Assembly: GCA_036939355.1 (NCBI GenBank)
Contig: JALLAP010000684.1
Span: 1 to 11,050, forward strand
Direction: 5' to 3'
DNA from: Thalassiosira profunda
Taxonomy: Eukaryota > Bacillariophyta > Thalassiosirophyceae > Thalassiosirales > Thalassiosiraceae
Length of the DNA: 11,050 bases
Below, in pieces: positions 1-7,393 of this stretch (within the stretch, counting starts at the first letter, position 1; every line of letters starts with the position of its first letter). The translations under genes were made by a program, and so were the position numbers. A model generated the notes under the pieces. That model was not told the origin of the DNA. It was given only the letters and a program-made list of their open reading frames with translations, and did no database searches.

Positions 1-589
1 CTCGCCATGTCCGCCGATCCTCCGTGCCGGCGGGCGCCGATTTGCGACGTCGGCGGACCCTCAAGTCGTCGCACTCAACTCACACATCATGTGCCCGTCT
101 ATCCGAGGAGGCGATACGACGCGTCATACACACGGCACATTATTTGCACGCCTCCTCGCACTCCGCCCCAAGCCATCGTTTTACGGCGCCGAGAATCGGC
201 CCAGGCCGCCCTCGCCTCGCCCTGCCCATCGATGCCCCGCGCCGGCGCGATACGACGGGCGCCGACGCACTCAATGCAAACATCATCATCATGTGCGCGT
301 CTAAGGACCTGCTCGACGAGCCGCCCCGCGAACGCCGCCTGGCGAACGCAGACCCTCGTCTCGGGATGTTTCGTCAGATGTCGTGGCCGTGGTTTTGCTT
401 CCAACATCCTCGGATGGCTCGCCGGACGCTTTTGTGCATGTGACATGTGTGTTGATGTGCATGTGATGATTCTGTTTGATCTCATTATCATAATTACCCT
501 GTGCATTCCTCCTTGTCGGCGACGAGCACAGCATCGAGCTCTCATAAATCCCAGAACCAGCACAAAGACAACTCCCAAAGTCCAGCACC
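1..589. other. upstream gene-free region
   Basis: I see no supportable gene here. Open frames exist on both strands, but they are Arg/Ser-rich, start mostly with non-ATG codons and resemble no family I know. A degenerate pair of roughly 40-bp segments (about 78-112 and 267-306) shares 'cgcactcaa' and 'catcatgtgc' cores. An 11-mer, tgtgcatgtga, occurs twice near 433-443 and 456-466. The last part, an A/T-richer stretch at about 470-500 followed by 'cataaatcc' near 543, is the likely core promoter and 5' leader of the gene starting at 590, but no definite promoter motif can be named. Confidence 0.5.
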
Positions 590-1957
590 ATGCTTCTCCT
601 TTCTCTACTCTTCGCCTTCGTTCAGCACGTCAACGCGAGCAAGTATCGTTGATTCGCCATTATCTTCCTCTATCGCACACTCATCTGACATTGCGCCACC
701 ATCCCTCGTTCTCCCATTTGCGACAGTCACGGTCACGTTTGACCCCGAGACCCCTGACGCCCCAAGCCAAGCCTATGTCGATGGCCTGATCCAAAACTTC
801 TTCATCAGCAATGATGGACTCGTTCAGTTCGAGAGCGCCAACTTCACGGGCCACAAGTGCTTCGGCCTCTTTGCCGACGGACTAAACGCCTCGGCCTCGT
901 GGCCCGACGAAGGAATCATCATGAGCTCGGGCCTTCCCGAGAACATCGTAGGTCCCAACGACTCCGGCAGCGAGACTGAGTCATGGGGCTTGCCCGGAGA
1001 TGCCGATTTGAATGCACTTGTAAGCTCCGGCACGAACGACGCGTGCGTCATCGAGTTCCAGTTCGCCTGCCCTCCCGAGACCGCCGCGTTCACCCCAGAA
1101 GTCAACTTCAACTACGTCTTTGGGTCTGAAGAATACCTCGAGTATGTATTTGAAGAGTTCAACGACGTCTTCGGCTTCTTCTTGAACGACCAAAACATTG
1201 CCCTGGTGCCGGGCACAATTGACACTCCAGTGACCATCGACACCGTCAACAACGTTACCAATACTGAGTTCTTCGTCGACAACACTGGCCCAATCCGCGA
1301 GAACAACCAAGCCGATGGCTACACGACGCTGTTGACCGCCACGGCGTCTCCGGCGGATGGCACAAACACGATCAAGCTCGCCATCGCCGACGTCGGTGAT
1401 GGCCAGTATGATTCTTGGGTGCTCCTCCAAGCCGGTACCTTCTCTTGCACTCCGCTCACGCCGAATCCAACCGAGTCGCCAACGAAGAACCCCACAAAGG
1501 TGATGCAATCTCTTTCGATGTCTTGCGCATGTCTTGCAAAAGTCCCCAAACCTCACCTCTGTCGCATTGCCGTGCTGCAATCTCCCTCCTGCAGTCGCCG
1601 ACGAAGAACCCCACCGAATCGCCTACCCCCTCCCTGCTCCAGGCGCCCCCGGCCCCGGCCCCCTCGGCCCCGGTGCCCTCTTGGTGCCCCGGCGAGCTCG
1701 GCACAGACTTCTGCCTCGACGAGTGCGTCCAATGCACCACCGACGGCAAGCGTCCAGGCTGCGTGTACCATCACGAAGTCGGTGGAGGCAAAGGTGGAGG
1801 CAAATGTTCGCTGCAGTGCATTGGATGTGGGGGCACCTGCGGCCTCTTGAACGCCAAGGGCAAGAACAAGAACAACGGCAAACCCAAGCCTGTTCCTGGG
1901 TGCGCGTCGCAGGCCTGTGTGAACCAGGGTAAATACGCTGAAGCCTGCGGTGTGTGA
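590..1957 (+). CDS. secreted choice-of-anchor-L-like protein with Pro-Thr linker and Cys-rich tail
   Basis: Three exons are proposed: 590-638, 727-1499 and 1595-1957, giving 394 aa. The ATG at 590 opens a signal peptide (MLLLSLLFAFVQHVNA). Without splicing that frame stops at about 650, and the main frame has no upstream ATG, so a first intron (639-726) is required. Residues about 17-255 resemble the choice-of-anchor L domain: FNYVFGSEEYLEYV, then FGFFLNDQNIALVPG and a late TIKLAIADVGDGQYDSWV segment. Residues 261-303 are a Pro-Thr/Pro-Ala linker (SPTKNPTESPT) with the second intron (1500-1594, phase 0) inside it. Residues 304-394 hold 12 cysteines, with a Gly/Lys-rich loop, and end at TGA. 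Known relatives are bacterial and stramenopile surface proteins, often linked to adhesion or matrix. A secreted or wall-associated role is inferred. The domain name is a recognition by eye; the exon structure is well supported by frame continuity. Confidence 0.8.
639..726 (+). other. GC-AG intron (intron 1 of the anchor-L-like gene)
   Basis: The only phase-compatible, well-formed junction joins A638 to T727. The donor reads gcaagtatcg, a GC donor with otherwise perfect AAGT context. The acceptor is preceded by a C/T-rich run and ends gcgacag. The split codon is phase 1 and becomes ATC (Ile). The GT at 642 gives the wrong phase and an immediate stop. Confidence 0.6.
1500..1594 (+). other. intron 2 of the anchor-L-like gene
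   Basis: The 95-nt intron runs from AAG|gtgatg to ctcctgcag|TCG, phase 0, with a pyrimidine-rich 3' end. It keeps the Pro-Thr repeat reading frame intact on both sides. The two exon edges encode nearly the same SPTKNPT segment. Confidence 0.85.
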
Positions 1958-2093
1958 TGTGTGTGCCTCCCTCCTCGTTTGTATGGCAAAGGCCAAGTGA
2001 ATTCATGTGTGAAGAAAAAGAGAAAAGGCGTAGTCGGCCGAGGCCGTGCGCTTCTACAAGTTGTTCGTCAGTATGTACAGGATATGTTAACTG

Positions 2094-2099
2094 AATAAA
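2094..2099 (+). terminator. AATAAA-type poly(A) signal
   Basis: An AATAAA hexamer lies 137 nt after the stop codon of the anchor-L-like gene, in an A/T-richer stretch. It is followed at about 2112 by a 'cttgtaaagtc' segment. This is a reasonable 3'-end signal, but no cleavage site can be seen. Confidence 0.45.
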
Positions 2100-2313
2100 T
2101 TCGCCTATCACTTGTAAAGTCTTACTCCTTCCAACACACCCCTCTGATCGAAGGTAAATAATTGCAAAGTCTATGGTACTTGCTGTCTAACAGAGGCACT
2201 CTGAGTGAAACCACCAACATGAAACGCTCCCTCTCGCGGTTGGAACTCGCAGTGGCTGTCGCATTTCATCAGCAACTGAGAGTTTCGATCGTACAAATCA
2301 CGCCAAGGAGCCC

Positions 2314-2880
2314 GTGCCAAGCTGTCTCATCGCTTTCCCCGCCCCGTTTTGCCGGAGACGATCCTATGTTGGAGGGCGCGGCTGCAAGCTCGAAGTGCCC
2401 CTGCAGCTGCTCACAGCGACCTCGTACGTGTGCGCCTTTGCCGTATCGCCGGCGAGCCGTCAAGGACGGGCGATCCAGCGCCTCGTCGACGCTCGATCCC
2501 ACCGGGCACTCGCTCCACAAGCTAAGGCACCCAAGGAAGGTGCGCCGTTCAATCTACGAGCCATTCCTGCACTCGTCCCTCGTGCGCAGGAGGTCCCCGT
2601 CCCAAGCCCCTCCGAGTCGACGCCCGAGTGGTGGGGGTGCTCTGTTCAAGAGAACAGCGACCCATCCGGAGGAGCGACCATCACGTGTGGCTCTGATCCG
2701 CCGGTCGTTCTCATTCTACCAGATGGCGTGGACGGCAGTCCGGACCCTACTGGACCTGATGGCCCTACTGGAGCTCCTGGGCGGTGGGGGCGACCCGTCG
2801 GCGGCCACCGATGTTCGGCGCATGATGGGAGAGGGGCGGCACAACGTGAGTCATCAGTTGCGAATGTCGCAGTCGTTTGA
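2314..2880 (+). pseudogene. collagen-like remnant or partial gene
   Basis: An open frame without an ATG start ends with TGA at 2878-2880. Its middle reads like the edge of a collagen-like secreted protein: GATITC around a cysteine pair, then PDGVDG, then a short Gly-X-Y run with one irregular triplet (GSP, DPT, GPD, GPT, GAP) at 2725-2781. The Gly-X-Y pattern stops abruptly at a GRWGR segment, and no further triplets follow within the next 300 nt. The piece sits directly upstream of the intact collagen/tail-collar gene, so a decayed tandem relative is plausible. It could instead be one exon of an unrecognised spliced gene; a weak donor (cg|gtgggg) follows the triplets. No start or signal peptide is visible in this frame. 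Confidence 0.35.
2501..2628. repeat. dispersed repeat, copy A
   Basis: This segment shares several blocks with 4362-4468, including accgggc, ctcgctcc, aggcacccaaggaagg, cgccgttc and cccctccgag. The length differs through indels of about 5 and 12 nt that would shift any reading frame, so shared protein coding is unlikely. The two copies flank the collagen/tail-collar gene in direct orientation. Confidence 0.6.
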
Positions 2881-3071
2881 GGCTTCGCCAAAGACGAAAT
2901 ATACGGAGTCCTCTGTAGAAAAGAAAGAGGATTCCGAGTTGTCCTAAGATGAAATAGACTTGCTGCCGGGCGCAACAACAACTCGTTGGGGCAGATCGAT
3001 CACACTTTTTGCAACGCCATTGCATCGAACTGTCGTCTTGCCGCTCTATTCACGATCGACGCCGACCAAGG

Positions 3072-4080
3072 ATGCGCCTCCGCCAGCCCGCCGCCCTCTT
3101 CGCCGCGGCCCTCGCCGCCCTTTCCGGGGTCCCCACGGCCGCCCAGTTCACCCGCCGCCACGGGGCCCTCCGCGCGGACGGGGATGCCGACGCCGTCGCG
3201 GCCTCCAGGCAGCTCGAGGAGGACGTCGTGGCCATCGATCTGGCCGCCGAGGACGACGCCGCCTCTCTTTCCATGAGCATGGGAGCGGCGACGGAATTCT
3301 TCATGGCGGCGAAGGCCGGCAAGCCGCCGCCGGCCAAGGCCGCCAAGCCCCCCGCCACCCCGGCGCCCACGACCAGCAAGGCCGCCAAGGCCGACGACGG
3401 CGGTCCGGGCCCTTCTGGACCTCCTGGACCTTCTGGACCTCCTGGTGTAGGTAAGCAGCTTCTATGGTCGTTCTGTTGCGTCGTGCAGCGCCCAGCGCCC
3501 AATGCCACTCTCGTCCTCCTTCCATCCAGACGGCGCGGTTGGTCCTCCGGGCCCTCCAGGGCCTCCGGGGACTGACGGTATTCAGGGTATTCAAGGCCCT
3601 CAGGGCCCTCAGGGCAACCCCGGCGTAGTTGCATTCGCTGCCATCAATTACATCATCGCCGTGACAGGAGTGTTCCCTTCCCGCATTCGTAGGTTGGGCG
3701 AGGAAGGCTACGAAGAAGAAGAAGACGACTCCCAGTACCATCGTCGCCTCCAGATTGGGGAACCATTCCTTGGAGAAATTCGCATGTTTGCGGGCAATTT
3801 CGCCCCTCGGGGGTGGGAATTCTGCGACGGACAGATTTTGTTAATCAGTTCGAATACGGCGCTGTTCAGTCTCCTTGGCACGACGTGAGTACGATGAGCC
3901 TTTGATCATATGATGCGCCTTGCTTGAACTAACCACCTCTCTACCTCTACAACCTCTACTTTATTCCTTTTGCCGTGAAGCTACGGAGGCGACGGAAGAA
4001 CCACTTTTGCCCTCCCAGATCTCCAGGACCGCGCGCCAATTCATGTCGGGCCTTCCTACCAATTGGGATATAAGAGTTAG
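3072..4080 (+). CDS. secreted collagen-like protein with phage tail-collar domain
   Basis: Three exons are proposed: 3072-3450, 3530-3884 and 3981-4080, giving 277 aa. The ATG at 3072 starts a signal peptide (hydrophobic AALFAAALAALSG, cleavage near TAAQ). Residues 30-109 are Ala/Lys/Pro-rich with acidic patches. Residues 110-157 are 16 unbroken Gly-X-Y triplets. An acidic stretch (EEGYEEEEDD, 184-193) follows. Residues 204-268 match the phage Tail_Collar (microcystin-dependent-protein type) domain: GEIRMFAGNFAPRGWEFCDG, LFSLLGTTYGGDGRTTF and ALPDLQDR. The protein stops soon after the domain (YQLGYKS). In phages and bacteria this domain is a fibre/collar module; here an extracellular structural or adhesive role is inferred, with bacterial or phage origin of the collar module likely. 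Both introns preserve the motifs exactly, so the gene model is strong. Confidence 0.88.
3451..3529 (+). other. intron 1 of the collagen/tail-collar gene
   Basis: The 79-nt phase-1 intron runs from GTAG|gtaagcag to ccatccag|AC. The split codon becomes GAC (Asp). The junction gives GPP-GVD-GAV-GPP, so the Gly-X-Y register continues perfectly, which is strong evidence for these sites. Confidence 0.9.
3885..3980 (+). other. intron 2 of the collagen/tail-collar gene
   Basis: The 96-nt phase-2 intron runs from CGAC|gtgagt to gtgaag|CTAC. Splicing restores LLGTTYGGDGRTTF, the core of the tail-collar domain; reading through gives a stop at once. Confidence 0.9.
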
Positions 4081-4829
4081 GGTGTTTGAGGTTCTCCTTT
4101 AATGTTACATGTCTCTTGAACAATTGGGTTAGACACCAGAGCCAAACAATGTAGATACTGTAAAGGATTATTAATTGCATCTTGTTGGACGAAAATGCTT
4201 CTATTGCCACTTCGGCAATTGTGCAAATGTATAAACGCGCAAACAAAGCCCGGGCTCTGCTCTGTTTGTCGTATCGCTGGCCACTGCTAACCTCGAACCC
4301 CTTGCCTCGTCGCCACCCGATCCCGTCGTGGACACGCGGTCCGTACAACCCTGGTCAACGCACCGGGCGCTCGCTCCGCCAGGCACCCAAGGAAGGGTCG
4401 CCGTTCGATCGACGCGCCGTTCTCGTGCACTCGACCTCGTCCCGCGCCCCTCCGAGCCGATGCCCGAGCCCACCGATGCCACGCCCCTCGAGGGCTCTGA
4501 CCAGAGCCGTTCCACGAACCGCACACGCCTGCGCCCACGAGCCCGCCGAGCGCTCGTTCCCGAAGGAGCGCTGGGAGTGGGTGTCGTGCAATCGACGAGC
4601 CGCGTTGGAGGACGACCGACGTCCACGCAAGATGCCACATCCATCGAGGACCTGTCGGGGGGTCCACGCAGGTCCACGCGCACAAATTCGCCCTGCCATC
4701 ATCAGAGGCTAATCTCCTTGCCCTCGAGATCTATCCGCCGGGCCTGCATCGTCGACAGCACCTTGCCTGAATGCCAAGCTCCGGTGAATAGATATTCCGT
4801 CCTCGCCCGACCGTCGACACCATCACGAA
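4081..4829. other. intergenic region between convergent genes
   Basis: This stretch should hold the 3' ends of the collagen/tail-collar gene (+) and the PPxY gene (-). Repeat copy B lies at 4362-4468. A short tandem element, ggtccacgc, occurs twice at about 4661-4679. A/T-rich DNA directly follows the stop at 4080, including 'actgtaaagg' near 4155. No AATAAA on the expected strand and no gene is evident; the open frames here are Arg/Pro-rich. Confidence 0.5.
4362..4468. repeat. dispersed repeat, copy B
   Basis: This is the partner of 2501-2628, in the same orientation and about 1.86 kb downstream. The copies align over essentially their whole length, with two deletions in this copy relative to A. 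The similarity ends at the shared cccgag. Identity is high in the blocks and low between them, so the duplication is old. Confidence 0.6.
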
Positions 4830-5522
4830 TCACCGACCGAGGAGAAACGACACCCACCCCCGCAGCTCCCCCCAGAGAAAGCCCATCAGCTTCCCCAGCT
4901 GCAGCGCCAGCCAGACGTACGGCACGCCCAGAACGATCCACAGCCGATGGCGCGTCCACTCTTCGCGCCAACCCGGCCCGTCGTCTGGTGCGTCGTCGGG
5001 GACGCGCACGGCGTCGTAGACCGGCTCATCCCCCGCCGAATACGAGCGATGCTGGTACGAGGCGTACGGCGGGGGATCGGGGACGAGGGTGGCCTCGACC
5101 GCGTAGAACGTCACGGGCGGCGGGGCGGGGTTTGGTTGTTCGTTCCGCGCCATCAGCGGCGATTGTTCGTCGGCGTCCCCCGGCAGCGCATTCGTTGATG
5201 GTCGAGGATTTGCAATTGAGGAGGTTGAAGCCCGCGGCTTTGTCTCGGTGGGACGCGTTGCGTACGATGCGGACGGTCTGCCCACCGCAGCCGTCCTCTT
5301 CTTTCTCTTCCCCACGCCGTCCTCCCCATGAGAATATTGGATCGGCGCCGGCGCCCCCTCATTCCCCTCCGCCATCAATTCCGGCCCGCGCCGCCGCGCC
5401 TTTTCTTTGGCGTAGTCTTCCCGCCCGGGATGGAGCAGCGAGGGCGGCCGCGGCGGGGAGGCGCCGTCGTCGTCGAGCTGCTCGGGCGCGTCGCCCTTCA
5501 CGGTGGCGTGTTGTTGTTGCAT
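4830..5522 (-). CDS. PPxY-containing protein with C-terminal membrane anchor
   Basis: A single exon of 230 aa, with ATG at 5522-5520 and TGA at 4832-4830. The N-terminal two thirds are charged, Pro/Ser-rich and probably disordered, with a basic GKRKKR patch at 71-76. A PPxY motif (P150-P-P-Y153, in VPDPPPYASY) lies in the middle. A hydrophobic segment at about 194-216 (LWIVLGVPYVWLALQLGKLMG) is followed by a short tail ending SFLLGR, a tail-anchor-like layout. PPxY motifs bind WW domains, for example of NEDD4-type ubiquitin ligases, so a membrane adaptor role is possible but inferred. No known family is recognised. The leader on this strand carries an aatttgcaagc element 9-15 nt before the ATG. 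Uneven composition and a clear membrane span argue that this, not the long antisense frame, is the real gene. Confidence 0.65.
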   Translation of the reverse strand: MQQQHATVKGDAPEQLDDDGASPPRPPSLLHPGREDYAKEKARRRGPELMAEGNEGAPAPIQYSHGEDGVGKRKKRTAAVGRPSASYATRPTETKPRASTSSIANPRPSTNALPGDADEQSPLMARNEQPNPAPPPVTFYAVEATLVPDPPPYASYQHRSYSAGDEPVYDAVRVPDDAPDDGPGWREEWTRHRLWIVLGVPYVWLALQLGKLMGFLWGELRGWVSFLLGR

Positions 5523-6222
5523 CGTGCTTGCAAATTGTAAATCCTCTTTTGTTCCGCCCGAGAATATTATCGCGGCAGGATTGCCGATCCTATTCTTACC
5601 GCTGCCGACAGGCGCTCATATCAGCGCGGCGCCCTGTTGCAAACACAGTTGCAGAAGATCGCCATTCGGCCATCCAAGGCTGCCAACAAAGCAATGGCAG
5701 CGTTAGCGGAGCAAACTCTTCGGCTCCTCGTCGAGAACACAATCGAACAATAGCGCCCCCGAGATGCAACATGCAACGCCGAGCGCAGGGCGAGGCCAGC
5801 CGAGATTTCCCGCCTGTGGACGCCGACAACAGACAGTCGCCGCCCTGCCGGCCGGCTCGTCGCGCCTCCCAAGCCTTCCCACTAGGTCATCACTCACCGA
5901 GCGGGGGCAGGAGTGGCAGAGGAGGAGGACCGCGAGGCAAGAAATGGAAGTGGTTTACGAATCATTCCTCCGCGTACTTACGTACGATAGGTAGGTACCT
6001 ACAACAGAGGAATTAAAGTGTCGAAACTACCTGCCTACTCACCGGAGAGAATGCAGCTTCGATCCCTCGTGGCGGGCTGCTGACCATCGCGTCCGCGGCG
6101 TGTTGCTGCTATCGGCCCCGCATGTTTGGGGAGACATTGCCACGACGAGTTGTGAGATGAAAGAATGGGGAGGGGAATGGTGCGATAACGCCTTCACGTT
6201 GACATTATATGCACGTCCTTTG
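5523..6222. other. intergenic region: promoter of PPxY gene and 3' flank of thioredoxin gene
   Basis: The left part should contain the promoter and leader of the PPxY gene, and the right part the 3' UTR of the thioredoxin gene; both are on the minus strand. Open frames at 5596-5897 (minus) and 5764-5994 (plus) have no family resemblance. A palindrome cluster lies at 5989-6038. No poly(A) hexamer is seen for the thioredoxin gene. Confidence 0.5.
5991..6002. promoter_or_regulatory. 12-bp perfect palindrome with nearby inverted copy
   Basis: GTAGGTACCTAC is perfectly self-complementary. The overlapping taggtaggta (5989-5998) also has a near-perfect inverted partner, tacctgccta, about 30 nt downstream. 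This could be a protein-binding site or RNA hairpin in intergenic DNA; no function is established. Confidence 0.4.
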
Positions 6223-7322
6223 TCAGTCGCCTAAGCCCCTCGTTCGCCTTTTCTTGCGGATCGACGACGACTGCCCCGCCATCTCCGCCTCCTTCGCCTT
6301 CACTCTCCTCGCTTCTTTCTGCTGTTTTATCTTCTCCCAGCACCCTCCCTCTTGCAACGATTGCAGTGCGTCCAGCACGTCCTTCCCCATCATGAAGCCC
6401 TCGTTCCTCCACACCTCTTCGCCCTCGTAGAACAGCACGAGCGTGGGAAGGCCGTGGATTGCATTCCTCACTCCCACCTGGGGGAAGCGGTTTGTGTTCA
6501 CATGATACACTGTGATGCCCGTTGCGGGTGGCTCCGATAATGAGTGCGGGGGTTGTTTTCTCTTCGCCACGTCGTCCCCTGCGCACGCGGTGCCCTCGGC
6601 CGTTGCGCTGCCTCCCTCGCCGTCTTCGCTGGGTAAATATTTTCGCATCATCGGCCCCAATTTCTCGAGCTGCGGTCGTATTCGGCTCAATTCCGACTTC
6701 ATCATCTGATTTGTGCGATGCGGACCGATGTGCAACGGGAAATGCAAATTAGCGCCGAGCGACGAACAGAAGTGAAACGCGCGACAGCACGCCGTCGGAT
6801 GCGTTGACACACTCGACCAAGTACCCCCGAGCTCACCTTGCACTGCGCCGCGTCGAGACAGAGGAGGATTTGCAAAGTAAAGTTTGGTATCAGCGCTCAT
6901 CAGGTATGCACTTTTTACGGGGCACCACAATCTGTGTATTTTGCAGCACTCACCGGCCCGCACCACGAGGCGTAAAAATCAATGAGCAGCGGGGTGTCGC
7001 CGTGGCTGTCGAGCATCTCGTCGAACGACTTGCACTGGAGGTGCCGCGCCGTCGAGGTTGGTGCAGTCGTTGCTTTTCGCCGCGATGGGAGCCGCAGCGG
7101 TTCGACGACAAAGCAGGATTGCAGCGCAGCGGCCGAAGTGGCGCCGACGGCCGATGCTCGTCGCCCCCTCGATTGCGGGGCGGGGCAGCGGATCCCTCGC
7201 CGGAGGGCCGCCGCCGACGGAGGCGCCGAGACGACGCTGCACCCGCCTCCTCGCGCCGACGCCGCCGCAAGGAGGGCCGCAATCCAAATGAGCGAGAGGG
7301 GCGCCGCCGCCGCCGCCGACAT
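6223..7322 (-). CDS. thioredoxin, probably plastid-targeted (y-type-like)
   Basis: Three exons are proposed on the minus strand: 7322-6954, 6842-6837 and 6705-6223, giving 285 aa. The start is the first ATG in the frame. Residues 1-23 form a signal peptide (hydrophobic PLSLIWIAALLAAASA). Residues 24-95 are Ala/Ser/Arg-rich, so a bipartite plastid presequence is likely. The thioredoxin fold follows: KSFDEMLDSHGDTPLLIDFYASWCGP, then CK from the micro-exon, then MMKSELSRIRPQLEKLG. The active site is W120-C121-G-P-C124-K125. A low-complexity insert of about 40 residues (148-187) precedes ITVYHVNTNRFP, the cis-proline GLPT (P212) and VLFYEGEEVWRNEGF. The last 40 residues are a Lys/Arg-rich tail ending RKKRRTRGLGD, unusual for a thioredoxin. 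The role is thiol-disulfide exchange with target proteins. The y-type label is by resemblance only. Confidence 0.87.
6837..6842 (-). other. 6-nt micro-exon encoding Cys-Lys of the thioredoxin active site
   Basis: On the minus strand the sequence reads gcgcag|TGCAAG|gtgagc, with good acceptor and donor on either side. Flanking introns are 6953-6843 (111 nt, donor gtgagt, with a C/T-rich stretch before the acceptor) and 6836-6706 (131 nt, gtgagc to aaatcag). All junctions are phase 0. Inclusion gives WCGPCKMM, the canonical thioredoxin motif. Any longer exon would insert residues between Pro and Cys, so 6 nt is the only size that fits. Confidence 0.85.
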
Positions 7323-7393
7323 CGCTGATGTATGCAAGCACGAGGAAGCCGCGGTCCTTCGCCACGAGTTGAAAGGAGCAGCGGAAGAGGAAG

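Larger units (their letters stand above)
2100..3071. other. intergenic region with collagen-like remnant and repeat copy
   Basis: Apart from the collagen-like frame and repeat copy A listed separately, this stretch shows no complete gene. An alternative frame (ATG at 2220, ending 2947) is Arg/Ser-rich with no recognisable domain. The final 130 nt form the probable promoter and 5' leader of the gene starting at 3072, including tttttgcaacg at 3006-3016. Confidence 0.5.

Noticed and set aside
24..578. Open frames on both strands in the first 580 nt
   Set aside because: Composition is Arg/His/Ser-rich, starts are doubtful, and no family or splice structure can be supported.
2162..2947. 261-codon frame with ATG at 2220 upstream of the collagen gene
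   Set aside because: Basic low-complexity translation without a domain. It overlaps the collagen-like remnant in another frame and the dispersed repeat.
4328..6016. 562-codon open frame on the plus strand
   Set aside because: It is Arg/Pro/Ser-rich, lacks any domain, crosses the repeat copy and an intergenic region, and lies antisense to the PPxY gene, which has a clear membrane span. Long open frames antisense to GC-rich genes are common.
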